Shown: piece by piece, positions 16,811-23,263 of the stretch
Layout of the letters: each line of letters opens with the position of its first letter
Numbering within the stretch: position 1 is the first letter of the stretch
Assembly: GCF_024462775.1 (NCBI RefSeq)
Contig: NZ_JANGCE010000003.1
Span: 1 to 64,000 of the forward strand
Direction of reading: 5' to 3'
DNA length: 64,000 bases
From: Butyricicoccus faecihominis
Lineage (GTDB): Bacteria > Bacillota > Clostridia > Oscillospirales > Butyricicoccaceae
The notes under the pieces: generated by a model
Told to the model about the DNA's origin: nothing
The model's input: only the letters and a program-made list of their open reading frames with translations
Database searches by the model: none
Made by a program: the position numbers and the translations under genes

Positions 16811-17332
16811 ATGAAAACCGAACAGCAGAACCGTATTTTGACCTGTATGGCCGATGTGCTGAACCAGAACGGCTTCCGCGCCGAGGTCATGCAGAGCGAG
16901 AACGCGCCCACGCTGCTGCGCTGCGAAGCCATGCGGCAGGGCAAGGTAGCCAAGGATGTGGTGATAGAGTGCTGCTTTATCCCCATGCAGCTGCCGGAAG
17001 AGGACATGGGCCTTTTGCAGTTTTTCGTTACCCTGTTCCAGAACGCGCCGGAAACAAACGCGGCGCAGACCCGCAAGGCCTGCGCCTACTGCAACGATTT
17101 CTGCGCGCTTGGCTCGTTTGGCTATTTTGAAGGAGCGGGGCAAATCTACCTGAAGCATAACACCCTGCTGGACGGCTCGCTGGAGCTGGAAAAGATCATC
17201 ACTTTTGTGGCGGATAATATTTCCGTTTTGCTCGCCGCAGTTACTCGTTTTATCGACGGCCTAGCCGCGGTATCGTTCTCCGGCATGCCGCTGGATTCCG
17301 TGATCGATCAGGAAATGTTTCCTAAGCTGTAA
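16811..17332 (+). CDS. YbjN-like protein of unknown function
   Basis: 173 residues. The ATG directly follows the purD stop, and GGAGTG in the purD end serves as ribosome site. No signal peptide. The N-terminal part (MADVLNQNGFRAEVMQSENA, then VIECCFIPMQLPEEDMGLL) looks like the alpha/beta fold of YbjN/type III chaperone-like proteins, and the end is helical. It has several Cys residues but no clear metal motif. It is the last gene of the purine transcript, before a terminator hairpin at 17351. Family assignment is tentative. Confidence 0.65.
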   Translation: MKTEQQNRILTCMADVLNQNGFRAEVMQSENAPTLLRCEAMRQGKVAKDVVIECCFIPMQLPEEDMGLLQFFVTLFQNAPETNAAQTRKACAYCNDFCALGSFGYFEGAGQIYLKHNTLLDGSLELEKIITFVADNISVLLAAVTRFIDGLAAVSFSGMPLDSVIDQEMFPKL

Positions 17333-17345
17333 AGCGGGATAATAG

Positions 17346-17440
17346 AAGAATGCAAAACGCTCCTCTAAAAAGAGGAGCGTTTTGCATAGATATAGAAATG
17401 AAAAAGTGATGTGGGCGGTAAGGAATAGGGGGACACAAGA
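17346..17440. repeat. Hairpin-plus-flank repeat, copy 1 of 3
   Basis: GAATGCAAAACGCTCCT, hairpin, then ATAGATATAGAAATGAAAAA, GTGATG and a GGGGACACAAGAGAACCGTC-type tail. Nearly identical blocks are at 17867-17972 and 19763-19864. They differ by a few substitutions, so the duplication looks recent. Each lies just downstream, in the minus-strand sense, of a gene of the island. Confidence 0.8.
17351..17386. terminator. Bidirectional hairpin, copy 1
   Basis: TGCAAAACGCTCCTCT, an AAAA loop, then the exact complement. The A4/T4 ends of the stem let it work in both directions: it would end the purine operon and the minus-strand transcript of the 40-residue gene at 17489. The hairpin plus ~70 bp of flank (17346-17440) recurs at 17867 and 19763. 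Confidence 0.75.
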
Positions 17441-17488
17441 GAACCGTCCCCCCCTGTGCACAGGAGAACCGTCCCCGTGTGCATTGAC

Positions 17489-17611
17489 TTAATTGAAAAT
17501 GTAGTAGCTTAGCAACCATCCGAGAACAAAAAATATTAAAACAATGAAAATACGTCGCGTCAACGATGCTTTTGCATGAAATTTTTTTTTAATCATTGGT
17601 TCCTTTTTCAT
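17489..17611 (-). CDS. Small membrane peptide, 40 residues
   Basis: The ATG at 17611 follows AAGGGG with a 9-nt gap. The peptide begins MKKEPMIKKKFHAKASLTRR and continues with one hydrophobic helix (IFIVLIFFVLGWLLSYYIFN) to the stop: a cationic N-terminus and one membrane span. It lies directly downstream of promoter cassette A (-10 complement at 17745-17750) and upstream of the hairpin at 17351, which makes a complete transcription unit. No family is recognised. A membrane-active peptide or small regulator is possible, but this is inference. Confidence 0.55.
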   Translation of the reverse strand: MKKEPMIKKKFHAKASLTRRIFIVLIFFVLGWLLSYYIFN

Positions 17612-17643
17612 GTTGCGGCCCCTTAACTCTGCACAATGGATTG

Positions 17644-17865
17644 AAGACGAGGGGACGGTTCTTCCGTCTCAATGCTGCTTCTTGGGAGAACAAAGGAACC
17701 ACCGCCTTGTTTTTAACTCTTCTTATGTCATGTATGGTATTTTAATTATAACTCTAAATGATTAGTTTGAAAATGGTTTTGACGTAAAACACTCTTAAAA
17801 TGACGTGAAAAGACACTTTGAGAGTAAGGGAAGACAAGCGGACAGAAGAACCGTCCTCTTGTCTT
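17644..17865 (-). mobile_element. MITE-like promoter cassette, copy A
   Basis: A 222-bp element bounded by imperfect 25-bp inverted repeats (22 of 25 matching) containing GGACGGTTCTTC, at 17644-17668 and 17841-17865. It is almost identical to copy B (19539-19761) and related to diverged copy C (18828-19046). The interior carries two 21-bp-spaced boxes and a -10 directed leftward into the 40-residue gene. No transposase is encoded, so any movement would be in trans. Confidence 0.75.
17745..17806 (-). promoter_or_regulatory. LytTR-type promoter in cassette A
   Basis: Read on the minus strand: box 1 ACGTCATTTTAAG (17806-17794), box 2 ACGTCAAAACCAT (17785-17773) exactly 21 bp later, then TATAAT (17750-17745) beginning 35 bp after box 2. 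The -35 position is poor (TTTTCA), so the promoter should need an activator. Two short direct repeats about two helical turns apart are how AgrA/LytTR regulators bind. Confidence 0.65.
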
Positions 17866-17871
17866 GAAGAA

Positions 17872-17905
17872 TGCAAAACGCTCCTGAAAAGAGGAGCGTT
17901 TTGCA
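17872..17905. terminator. Bidirectional hairpin, copy 2
   Basis: TGCAAAACGCTCCT, 6-nt loop, exact complement. It lies between the 3' end of the gene at 18005 (minus strand) and cassette A, and so separates the two units. It belongs to the second copy of the repeat block (17867-17972). Confidence 0.7.
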
Positions 17906-18004
17906 TAGATATAGAAATGAAAAAGTGATGTGGACGGTAAGAAAAAGGGGGGACACAAAAGAACCGTCCCTGTGTGCATGTGTGCAAAAAAGTGATGTGC
18001 GCAG

Positions 18005-18814
18005 TTATTCAAGGTTGTTGCTATCTTCATTCTGCATGAGAGATTCCACTTCGTCAAGCATATTAAACGGATTGATAGAAGCTTCATCAATAGAATTTGC
18101 GGCAATCATAGCATCGTCAAAAGATACAAAAGATGTTGAACAAATTTCTTCAGCGGAATTAACATTTTGATTTAACGTGTCTTCTCCGATTGGAGCAACT
18201 GTGTTTAGCTGATTAATTTTTGCCATAGCATCATCAGCAAATTCTTTATTCATGCTTAAAGTTTCAAGTAGTTTCCAATTACCGCCTTCTTTAACCATAG
18301 TGGCGGTAACGGTATTACGCGCTACAGGAACTGCAACTTCAAAATTTCCAGCTTCATTGCTTTCAATACGCTTATCCCAGCTTATATATTGTGCTTCTAC
18401 AGTGGCTGACTGTGCATCAGCAGCAAGGTGAACACCATTAAATTCACATTGCAAAACACCATTGCTCAGTGAATATAGAATTTCATCACTGTTTTCATTC
18501 ATATAGAATTCGTGTAAGGATATATATTTTGCACGACAAGGATTATCAGATGCATAGTATTGTTCAATTAAAGAAGTATAGGCGTTAATATTATCGTTAC
18601 GAGCTTGCTCGCTTAGAGCGGAGGGGGAACCGGTTTCTGAAACAAAGGTTCCCATGTTTAGCCGAGTTTCAATGGCGCCAACAAAAGCCTCTTTAATTAG
18701 TTCAACTTCTTCTGTTTGTTCAGTAGCCATATCTGCGTCAGAAAATGCTGTTAGACCAATACAAGAAACAGTAGCCACCATTAGCATAAAAATAGATACA
18801 AGTCGTTTTTTCAT
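18005..18814 (-). CDS. Secreted protein of unknown function in the agr island
   Basis: About 269 residues. The ATG at 18814 follows AGGTG; a GTG three codons earlier overlaps that site and is less likely. The signal peptide is MKKRLVSIFMLMVATVSCIG with cleavage near LTAFSDA. The mature protein is acidic, rich in Asn, Glu and Ser. Its middle (VEAQYISWDKRIESNEAGNF followed by VAVPVARNTVTATMVKEGGNWKLL) resembles the NTF2-like/DUF4829 type of folded lipoprotein domain, but I cannot assign it. It follows promoter cassette C, which suggests agr-type control. It is A+T rich compared with the purine genes. Confidence 0.7.
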   Translation of the reverse strand: MKKRLVSIFMLMVATVSCIGLTAFSDADMATEQTEEVELIKEAFVGAIETRLNMGTFVSETGSPSALSEQARNDNINAYTSLIEQYYASDNPCRAKYISLHEFYMNENSDEILYSLSNGVLQCEFNGVHLAADAQSATVEAQYISWDKRIESNEAGNFEVAVPVARNTVTATMVKEGGNWKLLETLSMNKEFADDAMAKINQLNTVAPIGEDTLNQNVNSAEEICSTSFVSFDDAMIAANSIDEASINPFNMLDEVESLMQNEDSNNLE

Positions 18815-18827
18815 TTTATTCACCTAT

Positions 18828-19046
18828 AAGACAAGGGGGCGACGCTTTCGTTTTGTTGGTATTGATGCTGGGGAGAAAAATAGCACCACCGACTTGCTTT
18901 CAATCTATGTCAGATAGGATTTTCATTATTATAATCCAATACGATCGGTTTGGAAATGTTTTTATCGTGAAACATGCCTGAAATGACGTAAAAAGGCAAT
19001 GAGAGAATAAGAGGAAGACAATGGGACGGAAGAAACGTCCCCATGT
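18828..19046 (-). mobile_element. MITE-like promoter cassette, diverged copy C
   Basis: It aligns end to end with copies A and B despite many substitutions: AAGACAAGGGGGCGAC at the left, GGACGGAAGAAACGTCCCC at the right, and GGGAGAA/ACCACCG-like and ATGACGT blocks in between. It lies directly upstream of the secreted gene at 18814. Its divergence suggests an older insertion, while the regulatory core is still conserved. Confidence 0.65.
18928..18989 (-). promoter_or_regulatory. LytTR-type promoter in cassette C
   Basis: Minus strand: ACGTCATTTCAGG (18989-18977), then ACGATAAAAACAT (18968-18956) 21 bp later, then TATAAT (18933-18928) 35 bp further. The geometry is identical to cassettes A and B although the surrounding bases have drifted, which argues that the spacing is under selection. 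Confidence 0.65.
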
Positions 19047-19052
19047 GCAAAA

Positions 19053-19598
19053 CTATATTGGACGATCAGGAATATGCGTTGCAGGATTCAAATTAGAAAG
19101 AAACTCATGTAACTGCTTATAGATATCTGAATAATTGTCGCTAGTTGAGAAGATTGAAGTACCCACTTGAAAATATGTGGGGTAAAATATCATAAATGGC
19201 ACTTGCACGTTCTTCATTCGGATACAATATTGTGATGCTTTTGAGTCTGGCTTTTTTATGATATGCGGCTTCTCTATTTTTGCAATAATTGAATTCACTG
19301 TATTACTTTCATACTCTGAAAGTTTCAGTCTCACATCGGACTCAATTTGCAATGAGTGATTTATCCAATGCTCTAAAGCTACATAACTGTCTCCTTGCTG
19401 TATACTATTTGAATTGTTGCGATGCTCAATGATTAAAGTGTAATACTGGTAGTCCCTTACCCATGGTTGCCAATATGGCGTTGCCGCCAGTAGTAACACG
19501 ATCGTGATTAAAAGACTAAATCTTACTTTTTTTCCATGAAGACGAGGGGTACGGTTCTTCCGTCTCAATGCTGCTTCTTGGGAGAACAAAGGAACCAC
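19053..19598 (-). CDS. Membrane-anchored protein of unknown function; 5' end lies in cassette B
   Basis: The frame is open for 181 codons, but its first ~23 codons lie inside cassette B. The believable protein starts near KKVRFSLLITIVLLLAAT, a membrane anchor, followed by ~140 hydrophilic residues with single Cys (ASQYCIRMKNVQVPFMIFYP). No in-frame ATG exists there. An ATG at 19537 is out of frame by one base across a run of seven A; eight A would give MEKKVRFSLLIT. So the start is a GTG inside the cassette, or the homopolymer is variable or misread. No family is recognised. Confidence 0.5.
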   Translation of the reverse strand: MVPLFSQEAALRRKNRTPRLHGKKVRFSLLITIVLLLAATPYWQPWVRDYQYYTLIIEHRNNSNSIQQGDSYVALEHWINHSLQIESDVRLKLSEYESNTVNSIIAKIEKPHIIKKPDSKASQYCIRMKNVQVPFMIFYPTYFQVGTSIFSTSDNYSDIYKQLHEFLSNLNPATHIPDRPI

Positions 19599-19761
19599 CG
19601 CCTTGTTTTTAACTCTTCTTATGTCATGTATGGTATTTTAATTATAACTCTAAATGATTAGTTTGAAAATGGTTTTGACGTAAAACACTCTTAAAATGAC
19701 GTGAAAAGACACTTTGAGAGTAAGGGAAGACAAGCGGACAGAAGAACCGTCCTCTTGTCTT
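19539..19761 (-). mobile_element. MITE-like promoter cassette, copy B
   Basis: Nearly identical to copy A over its whole length, with one extra T at about 19551 (GGGGTACGG instead of GGGGACGG). The identity continues beyond the element into the hairpin repeat to 19826, so ~290 bp is directly duplicated 1.9 kb apart. It feeds the membrane-anchored gene at 19053. Confidence 0.75.
19641..19702 (-). promoter_or_regulatory. LytTR-type promoter in cassette B
   Basis: Same elements as cassette A: boxes at 19702-19690 and 19681-19669 (21 bp apart) and TATAAT at 19646-19641, 35 bp after the second box. Transcription runs leftward into 19053-19598. Confidence 0.65.
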
Positions 19762-19767
19762 GAAGAA

Positions 19768-19801
19768 TGCAAAACGCTCCTGAAAAGAGGAGCGTTTTGC
19801 A
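19768..19801. terminator. Bidirectional hairpin, copy 3
   Basis: Same 14-bp stem and 6-nt loop as the copy at 17872, within the third repeat block (19763-19864). It would end the agrB-agrD-20040 transcript before cassette B. Confidence 0.7.
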
Positions 19802-19902
19802 TAGATATAGAAATGAAAAAGTGATGCGTGCGGTAAGCAATAGGGGGACACAAGAGAACCGTCCCCGTGTGCACCCGTGTGCATGTACACTGTGCACTTC
19901 CA

Positions 19903-20013
19903 TCATTTTGAAAGAACAATTATGCCTTTTATAATTAAAATGCCTAATCCTATTCGCAAAAAAAAGTCTAAAAAAACGGATAGGAGACTAATTAATGAAA
20001 GTACGTTTTCCAA
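19903..20013 (-). CDS. Candidate hydrophobic peptide, 36 residues
   Basis: The TTG at 20013 lies a little far (11 nt) from GGAG. The product begins MENVLSLISLLSVFLDFFLR and continues IGLGILIIKGIIVLSK: amphipathic to hydrophobic, the size of a phenol-soluble-modulin-like or small membrane peptide. It sits 27 nt after the secreted gene at 20040 and before the hairpin at 19768. The weak start and the A+T-rich setting leave real doubt. Confidence 0.3.
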   Translation of the reverse strand: MENVLSLISLLSVFLDFFLRIGLGILIIKGIIVLSK

Positions 20014-20039
20014 AAGACTATCATCTCCATGCTTATACG

Positions 20040-20636
20040 TTAGTTGTTGTAGTCGTTAATGTGGATGTAAGCTTGTGAACTATTTGCAGGATCAGCCCAA
20101 AGTTCAAAGTCGTAATTAACAGTACCATTTAGATCGCCGGTTCCAAGATTATGACGTGTCAGTAAACCAGTTGCACGGACTTTGGCATAATTATTATTAG
20201 ATGCAGATTTTACAGTAATATTTTCAGAATGCTCGGTGAGCTCGCACATCCAGGTACTAACTGAAAGCCCTTTATCTAAGATCGTTACTTGACGATTACC
20301 CCATGTGCAGTCTGCCCATAATACTAAATCAGCGTCCCAAGTAAGCCTGTTGATACTACGCGTTACGTTAATGCGATTCTTTCCTGCGCGAGTCATCACA
20401 TTTTGATTCTCGTTCAAGGTAAAAGTTTCGCTGCTACCATCAGGATAAGTTATTGTAACCGGTTTATCCATTTTCAATAAAATAGTTTTGCTAGACTTTT
20501 CAAATTCCGACGAAGAAATATTGCTTGCTGTGAGGACTTTTTTAGAGTCGCTTTCAGATTGAACATCTACAGCACCTGCAGATACAAATGTAAACATCAT
20601 CACACATGCGCAAAACATACTTATTAATTTTTTCAT
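20040..20636 (-). CDS. Secreted protein of unknown function downstream of agrD
   Basis: 198 residues, from an ATG after GGAGG. The signal peptide is MKKLISMFCACVMMFTFVSA. The mature part begins with a Ser/Lys-rich stretch, then PVTITYPDGSSETFTLNENQ, and a beta-rich domain with two Cys (VLWADCTWGNRQ and TWMCELTEH) that could form a disulphide. It follows agrD by 107 bp on the same strand with no clear terminator between, so it may be part of the agr transcript. A secreted effector or bacteriocin-like product is possible; no family is recognised. Confidence 0.7.
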   Translation of the reverse strand: MKKLISMFCACVMMFTFVSAGAVDVQSESDSKKVLTASNISSSEFEKSSKTILLKMDKPVTITYPDGSSETFTLNENQNVMTRAGKNRINVTRSINRLTWDADLVLWADCTWGNRQVTILDKGLSVSTWMCELTEHSENITVKSASNNNYAKVRATGLLTRHNLGTGDLNGTVNYDFELWADPANSSQAYIHINDYNN

Positions 20637-20743
20637 TTTAAACCTCCATATAAATCATTGCTACAAAACTTATAAACATACTTTAGGTATATAGATAATA
20701 ATTAATGCATTGGAAGCACCTCTTTCATAAGAATCGTAAAAAC

Positions 20744-20875
20744 TCATCTTTTTAATTGTTGTGGCACTTCTGGCTGATAGAGTCCGTTGCACGAAGCGGT
20801 ACCTACAGATACCATGGCTGCAAGAAACGCGCACGCAGCAAGTTTGGTACAGAGTTGGAAAATGACGTTTTTCAT
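20744..20875 (-). CDS. agrD: AgrD-type cyclic autoinducer precursor
   Basis: 43 residues. The ATG at 20875 overlaps the agrB stop (ATGA), with GGGAGG upstream. The N-terminus MKNVIFQLCTKLAACAFLAA is an amphipathic leader. The core is TASCNGLY, followed by QPEVPQQLKR, which matches the C-terminal tail (QPE-P--L) of clostridial cyclic-lactone autoinducer precursors. The predicted signal is a thiolactone from Cys29 to Tyr33 with an N-terminal tail of unknown length. It is processed by AgrB and sensed by a GHKL kinase, most simply the one at 21968. Confidence 0.88.
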   Translation of the reverse strand: MKNVIFQLCTKLAACAFLAAMVSVGTASCNGLYQPEVPQQLKR

Positions 20876-21453
20876 GATGTTTTCCTCCCTTTTTGTGAGT
20901 AAATATATATCGCCGGGATCATGCACAGTGATATGATCCAGAGCGTCAGGGAAATGGCGGCGCCTTCCTGCCGGTTATGCAGGCAGAGGACGAAGGCCAG
21001 CAGCGTTAGGCAGAAATATAGCACAATGGAGCGTATGCGGTTTTTCTTCCGCACCGCCTCGGTGAGCGGCTTGTTCGCGTGGGGGATGGGGGCGAAGAGC
21101 ACGACCGGCACGGAAGCGAGCAAATTTTCGCCAAGCAGCAAAAGCGCGTTTTGTGGGGATAGACACATATTACACACAATGAACACCAAATACGCGCCAA
21201 TGGTGCAGATATGACAGCGCAAATGCGTTTTAGCATGATAACCGCCGCAGAAGCTGCGCAGGCCTACGAAAATAAGCAGGTACAGGATGCTATACCAAAG
21301 CTGACCCGCAAGGCCGCCAATCAGCAGAATAGCGGAAAAATTGATCAGATCAGCGATCAGCAATTCAAATCCATATTCGTATATTTCGCGGTCAGTCGAA
21401 GGGATGATAGAGCGGGCTATAAAAAAAGCAGTTATTTTAGCAGATATACTCAT
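20872..21453 (-). CDS. agrB: AgrB-family autoinducer-processing protease
   Basis: 193 residues. The ATG at 21453 follows GGAGGG at 8 nt; an upstream in-frame ATG at 21546 lies in the promoter boxes and is rejected. It is a membrane cysteine endopeptidase that trims and cyclises AgrD. The catalytic pair is His73 and Cys80 in RSFCGGYHAKTHLRCH, with the seven-residue spacing of the family. About five to six membrane segments follow (TIGAYLVFIVCNMCL, LLASVPVVLFAPI, SIVLYFCLTLLAFVLCL). It is translationally coupled to agrD. Confidence 0.93.
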   Translation of the reverse strand: MSISAKITAFFIARSIIPSTDREIYEYGFELLIADLINFSAILLIGGLAGQLWYSILYLLIFVGLRSFCGGYHAKTHLRCHICTIGAYLVFIVCNMCLSPQNALLLLGENLLASVPVVLFAPIPHANKPLTEAVRKKNRIRSIVLYFCLTLLAFVLCLHNRQEGAAISLTLWIISLCMIPAIYIYSQKGRKTS

Positions 21454-21484
21454 TCGGGAACCCTCCGTGAAAAAGTCTATCTGT

Positions 21485-21554
21485 AAAATAGCTGCTTTTA
21501 TCAAAGTTTGCAAGGGGTTAGGCAAAATTTGTACGTATACTGGCAAAATTGGTA
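21485..21554 (-). promoter_or_regulatory. agrB promoter with paired 21-bp-spaced boxes
   Basis: Minus strand: TACCAATTTTGCC (21554-21542) and TACAAATTTTGCC (21533-21521), exactly 21 bp apart and 12 of 13 identical. They are followed by -35 TTGCAA (21513-21508), 17 bp, and -10 TATTTT (21490-21485). The box next to the -35 fits activation by a LytTR regulator, giving positive feedback as in agr P2. Confidence 0.65.
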
Positions 21555-21670
21555 ACGAGCATCATAAATTATGAAAGAATATGAAAGAAAATACAGTTAA
21601 AATTACAATGCGAACGCTAGTAGGAAATCGGATTTGTGGCCGGGTGAGTCAGCAATGCCAGTAAGTTAAA

Positions 21671-21897
21671 GATAACGCATACAAAAAAACATAGGAATTA
21701 CCGAGGTAGTAGGGCGCGACGCCCTCGGCGCGCCATCTCGAAGGGACGTAAAACTTACTGGGAAACAATGTTACTTCGCTCGGCTGTACCCAGTCTGGTT
21801 GGTACTCCCGCATATTCCGGTGCTTCGCTCTCGGCGCGCCGAGGGCGTCGCGCCCTACTACCTCGGTGATTCACATGTAATTTGTATGCGTTACGTT
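21671..21897. repeat. Long palindromic MITE-like element between agrB and the kinase
   Basis: A perfect 35-bp inverted repeat (21700-21734 and 21833-21867, starting ACCGAGGTAGTAGGGCGCGA) lies within an imperfect outer repeat, TAACGCATACAAA near 21673 and TTTGTATGCGTTA near 21882-21894. It fills most of the 514-bp gap between the kinase and agrB. It has no coding potential I trust and would fold into one long stem in RNA. Confidence 0.75.
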
Positions 21898-21967
21898 TAT
21901 CTTAATGGCATTGGGTGCGTCGCCCGGCGGCTACTACTGCGCATTTTTTGCGAGCGGGGCGAGCCTC

Positions 21968-23263
21968 CTATGATCGGGCAAGTAAAATCTCAGTGATGAA
22001 GCGGTCGTTTTCTTCGTAGTTGCGAAGGTGGCCGCTGTATTTTTGCACGACTTTTTTAATATTTTTTACGCCGTAGCCGTGCCCCTCTTTTACTGTCTTG
22101 GTGGTGCTTAGCAAGGGGTTATCGCTAAGGACGGATTGGGCAATGCTGTTGCGGATGGTAATCATAGCGTATTCGTCCGAGCTGGCAATGGTAAGGGAAA
22201 TCTCTTTTACCGGCGCTTTGCTGGCCGCTTCGATCGCGTTATCCAGCAGGTTTCCGAAAAGAACGCAGATATCCTCTGCCGCCATAAAACGCAGCGTTTC
22301 GGTAATGACGGGGCTGAACGAGATACCGGCATGAAAAGCGGCGGATTGCTTGACGTTCAAAATAGCGTCCAAAGCGTCGTTCCCGGTAAAGACGAAGGTG
22401 CGGTTTAAATCCTCCTGCTGGCGCAGCAGGTTTTGGATATATTGCCTGACATCGGCTTGCTTACAGTCCGCTGCTTCCAGCATACGGGACAAGGAAAGAA
22501 GATGATTCTGCATATCGTGCCGAATAGAGCGAACCTCTTCATACAGGTTTTGAATATCCGCCGCGTTTTGCTGGTCGCTGGCATGCTTGAGCGCAAGCAG
22601 TTGGTAATCGCTCTTGAGCTGGCTGCTGCGTGCCAGACTGATGAACAGCCAATAAGTCAGAAGATATAATACCATTAGTAGACAAACTGCAAGGGAAATA
22701 AATGTTTGAACTTCGGGCGCATGCATGGCGGCATATGTTAAAATGACAATAATGATTATAGATATGATAGGACTAATCAGTAAAGGGAAAGCATCTTGTT
22801 TATCAATATGAGCTTTTTTTTTGAGACGCAGAATAATTCGCGAAATTTGAAAAAAAAGAATTTTGGCAGTCAAAATTGCAATTAATCGAATAGAGTCAAA
22901 CTGTGTATATATTTCAGCTATATCAGAACCGGACAAGGTACCAATTAAAAAGGCGGTAAAACCGGCGATTAGAGCAATTCCACCCATAGTAAATGCCGAT
23001 AAAAAGGCTTTTACTCCAATACTCCCCCGTAAAAGAAATAGACAAAATACAAAATTTATTGCAATTTGTGTTAAACTGGAGGTGGTTTCAAACGCGGCAT
23101 TCCATGAAAAAAAAGTAATAGAGGCTGTTGAAATGATCCAAAACAGAGCACAGCCCCACCATCGTTTAGCACTTTTTACGCGAAAACCTAAATATGACCA
23201 GAGAAAATCCAGTATTAAAAAGGCTTCCAGCGCGTTGATCGCTGTTTCAAAAGCAAATCTCAT
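21968..23263 (-). CDS. GHKL sensor histidine kinase, AgrC-like
   Basis: 431 residues. The start ATG at 23263 overlaps the response-regulator stop (ATGA). The N-terminal ~200 residues carry about six membrane segments (LIAILTAKILFFQISRIIL, PLLISPIISIIIIVILTYA), the usual peptide-sensing region of AgrC-type kinases. The cytoplasmic part has the phospho-acceptor stretch RSIRHDMQNHLLSLSRML, the N box LFGNLLDNAIEAASKAP and the G box GHGYGVKNIKKVVQKY. It is likely the receptor for the AgrD-derived peptide and phosphorylates the upstream LytTR regulator. Confidence 0.9.
   Translation of the reverse strand: MRFAFETAINALEAFLILDFLWSYLGFRVKSAKRWWGCALFWIISTASITFFSWNAAFETTSSLTQIAINFVFCLFLLRGSIGVKAFLSAFTMGGIALIAGFTAFLIGTLSGSDIAEIYTQFDSIRLIAILTAKILFFQISRIILRLKKKAHIDKQDAFPLLISPIISIIIIVILTYAAMHAPEVQTFISLAVCLLMVLYLLTYWLFISLARSSQLKSDYQLLALKHASDQQNAADIQNLYEEVRSIRHDMQNHLLSLSRMLEAADCKQADVRQYIQNLLRQQEDLNRTFVFTGNDALDAILNVKQSAAFHAGISFSPVITETLRFMAAEDICVLFGNLLDNAIEAASKAPVKEISLTIASSDEYAMITIRNSIAQSVLSDNPLLSTTKTVKEGHGYGVKNIKKVVQKYSGHLRNYEENDRFITEILLARS

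Noticed and set aside
15614-17158. 514-codon minus-strand frame over purD
   Set aside because: Antisense shadow of purD and the YbjN-like gene; no ribosome site, no motif.
17746-18105. Minus-strand frames of ~60-119 codons in the hairpin/cassette repeats (also at 19642-19919)
   Set aside because: The same peptide appears in both repeat copies because the DNA is duplicated; frames have no ribosome sites and run through terminators and promoter boxes.
21799-21996. 65-codon plus-strand frame between kinase and agrB
   Set aside because: It translates the right arm of the palindromic element and has no ribosome site.
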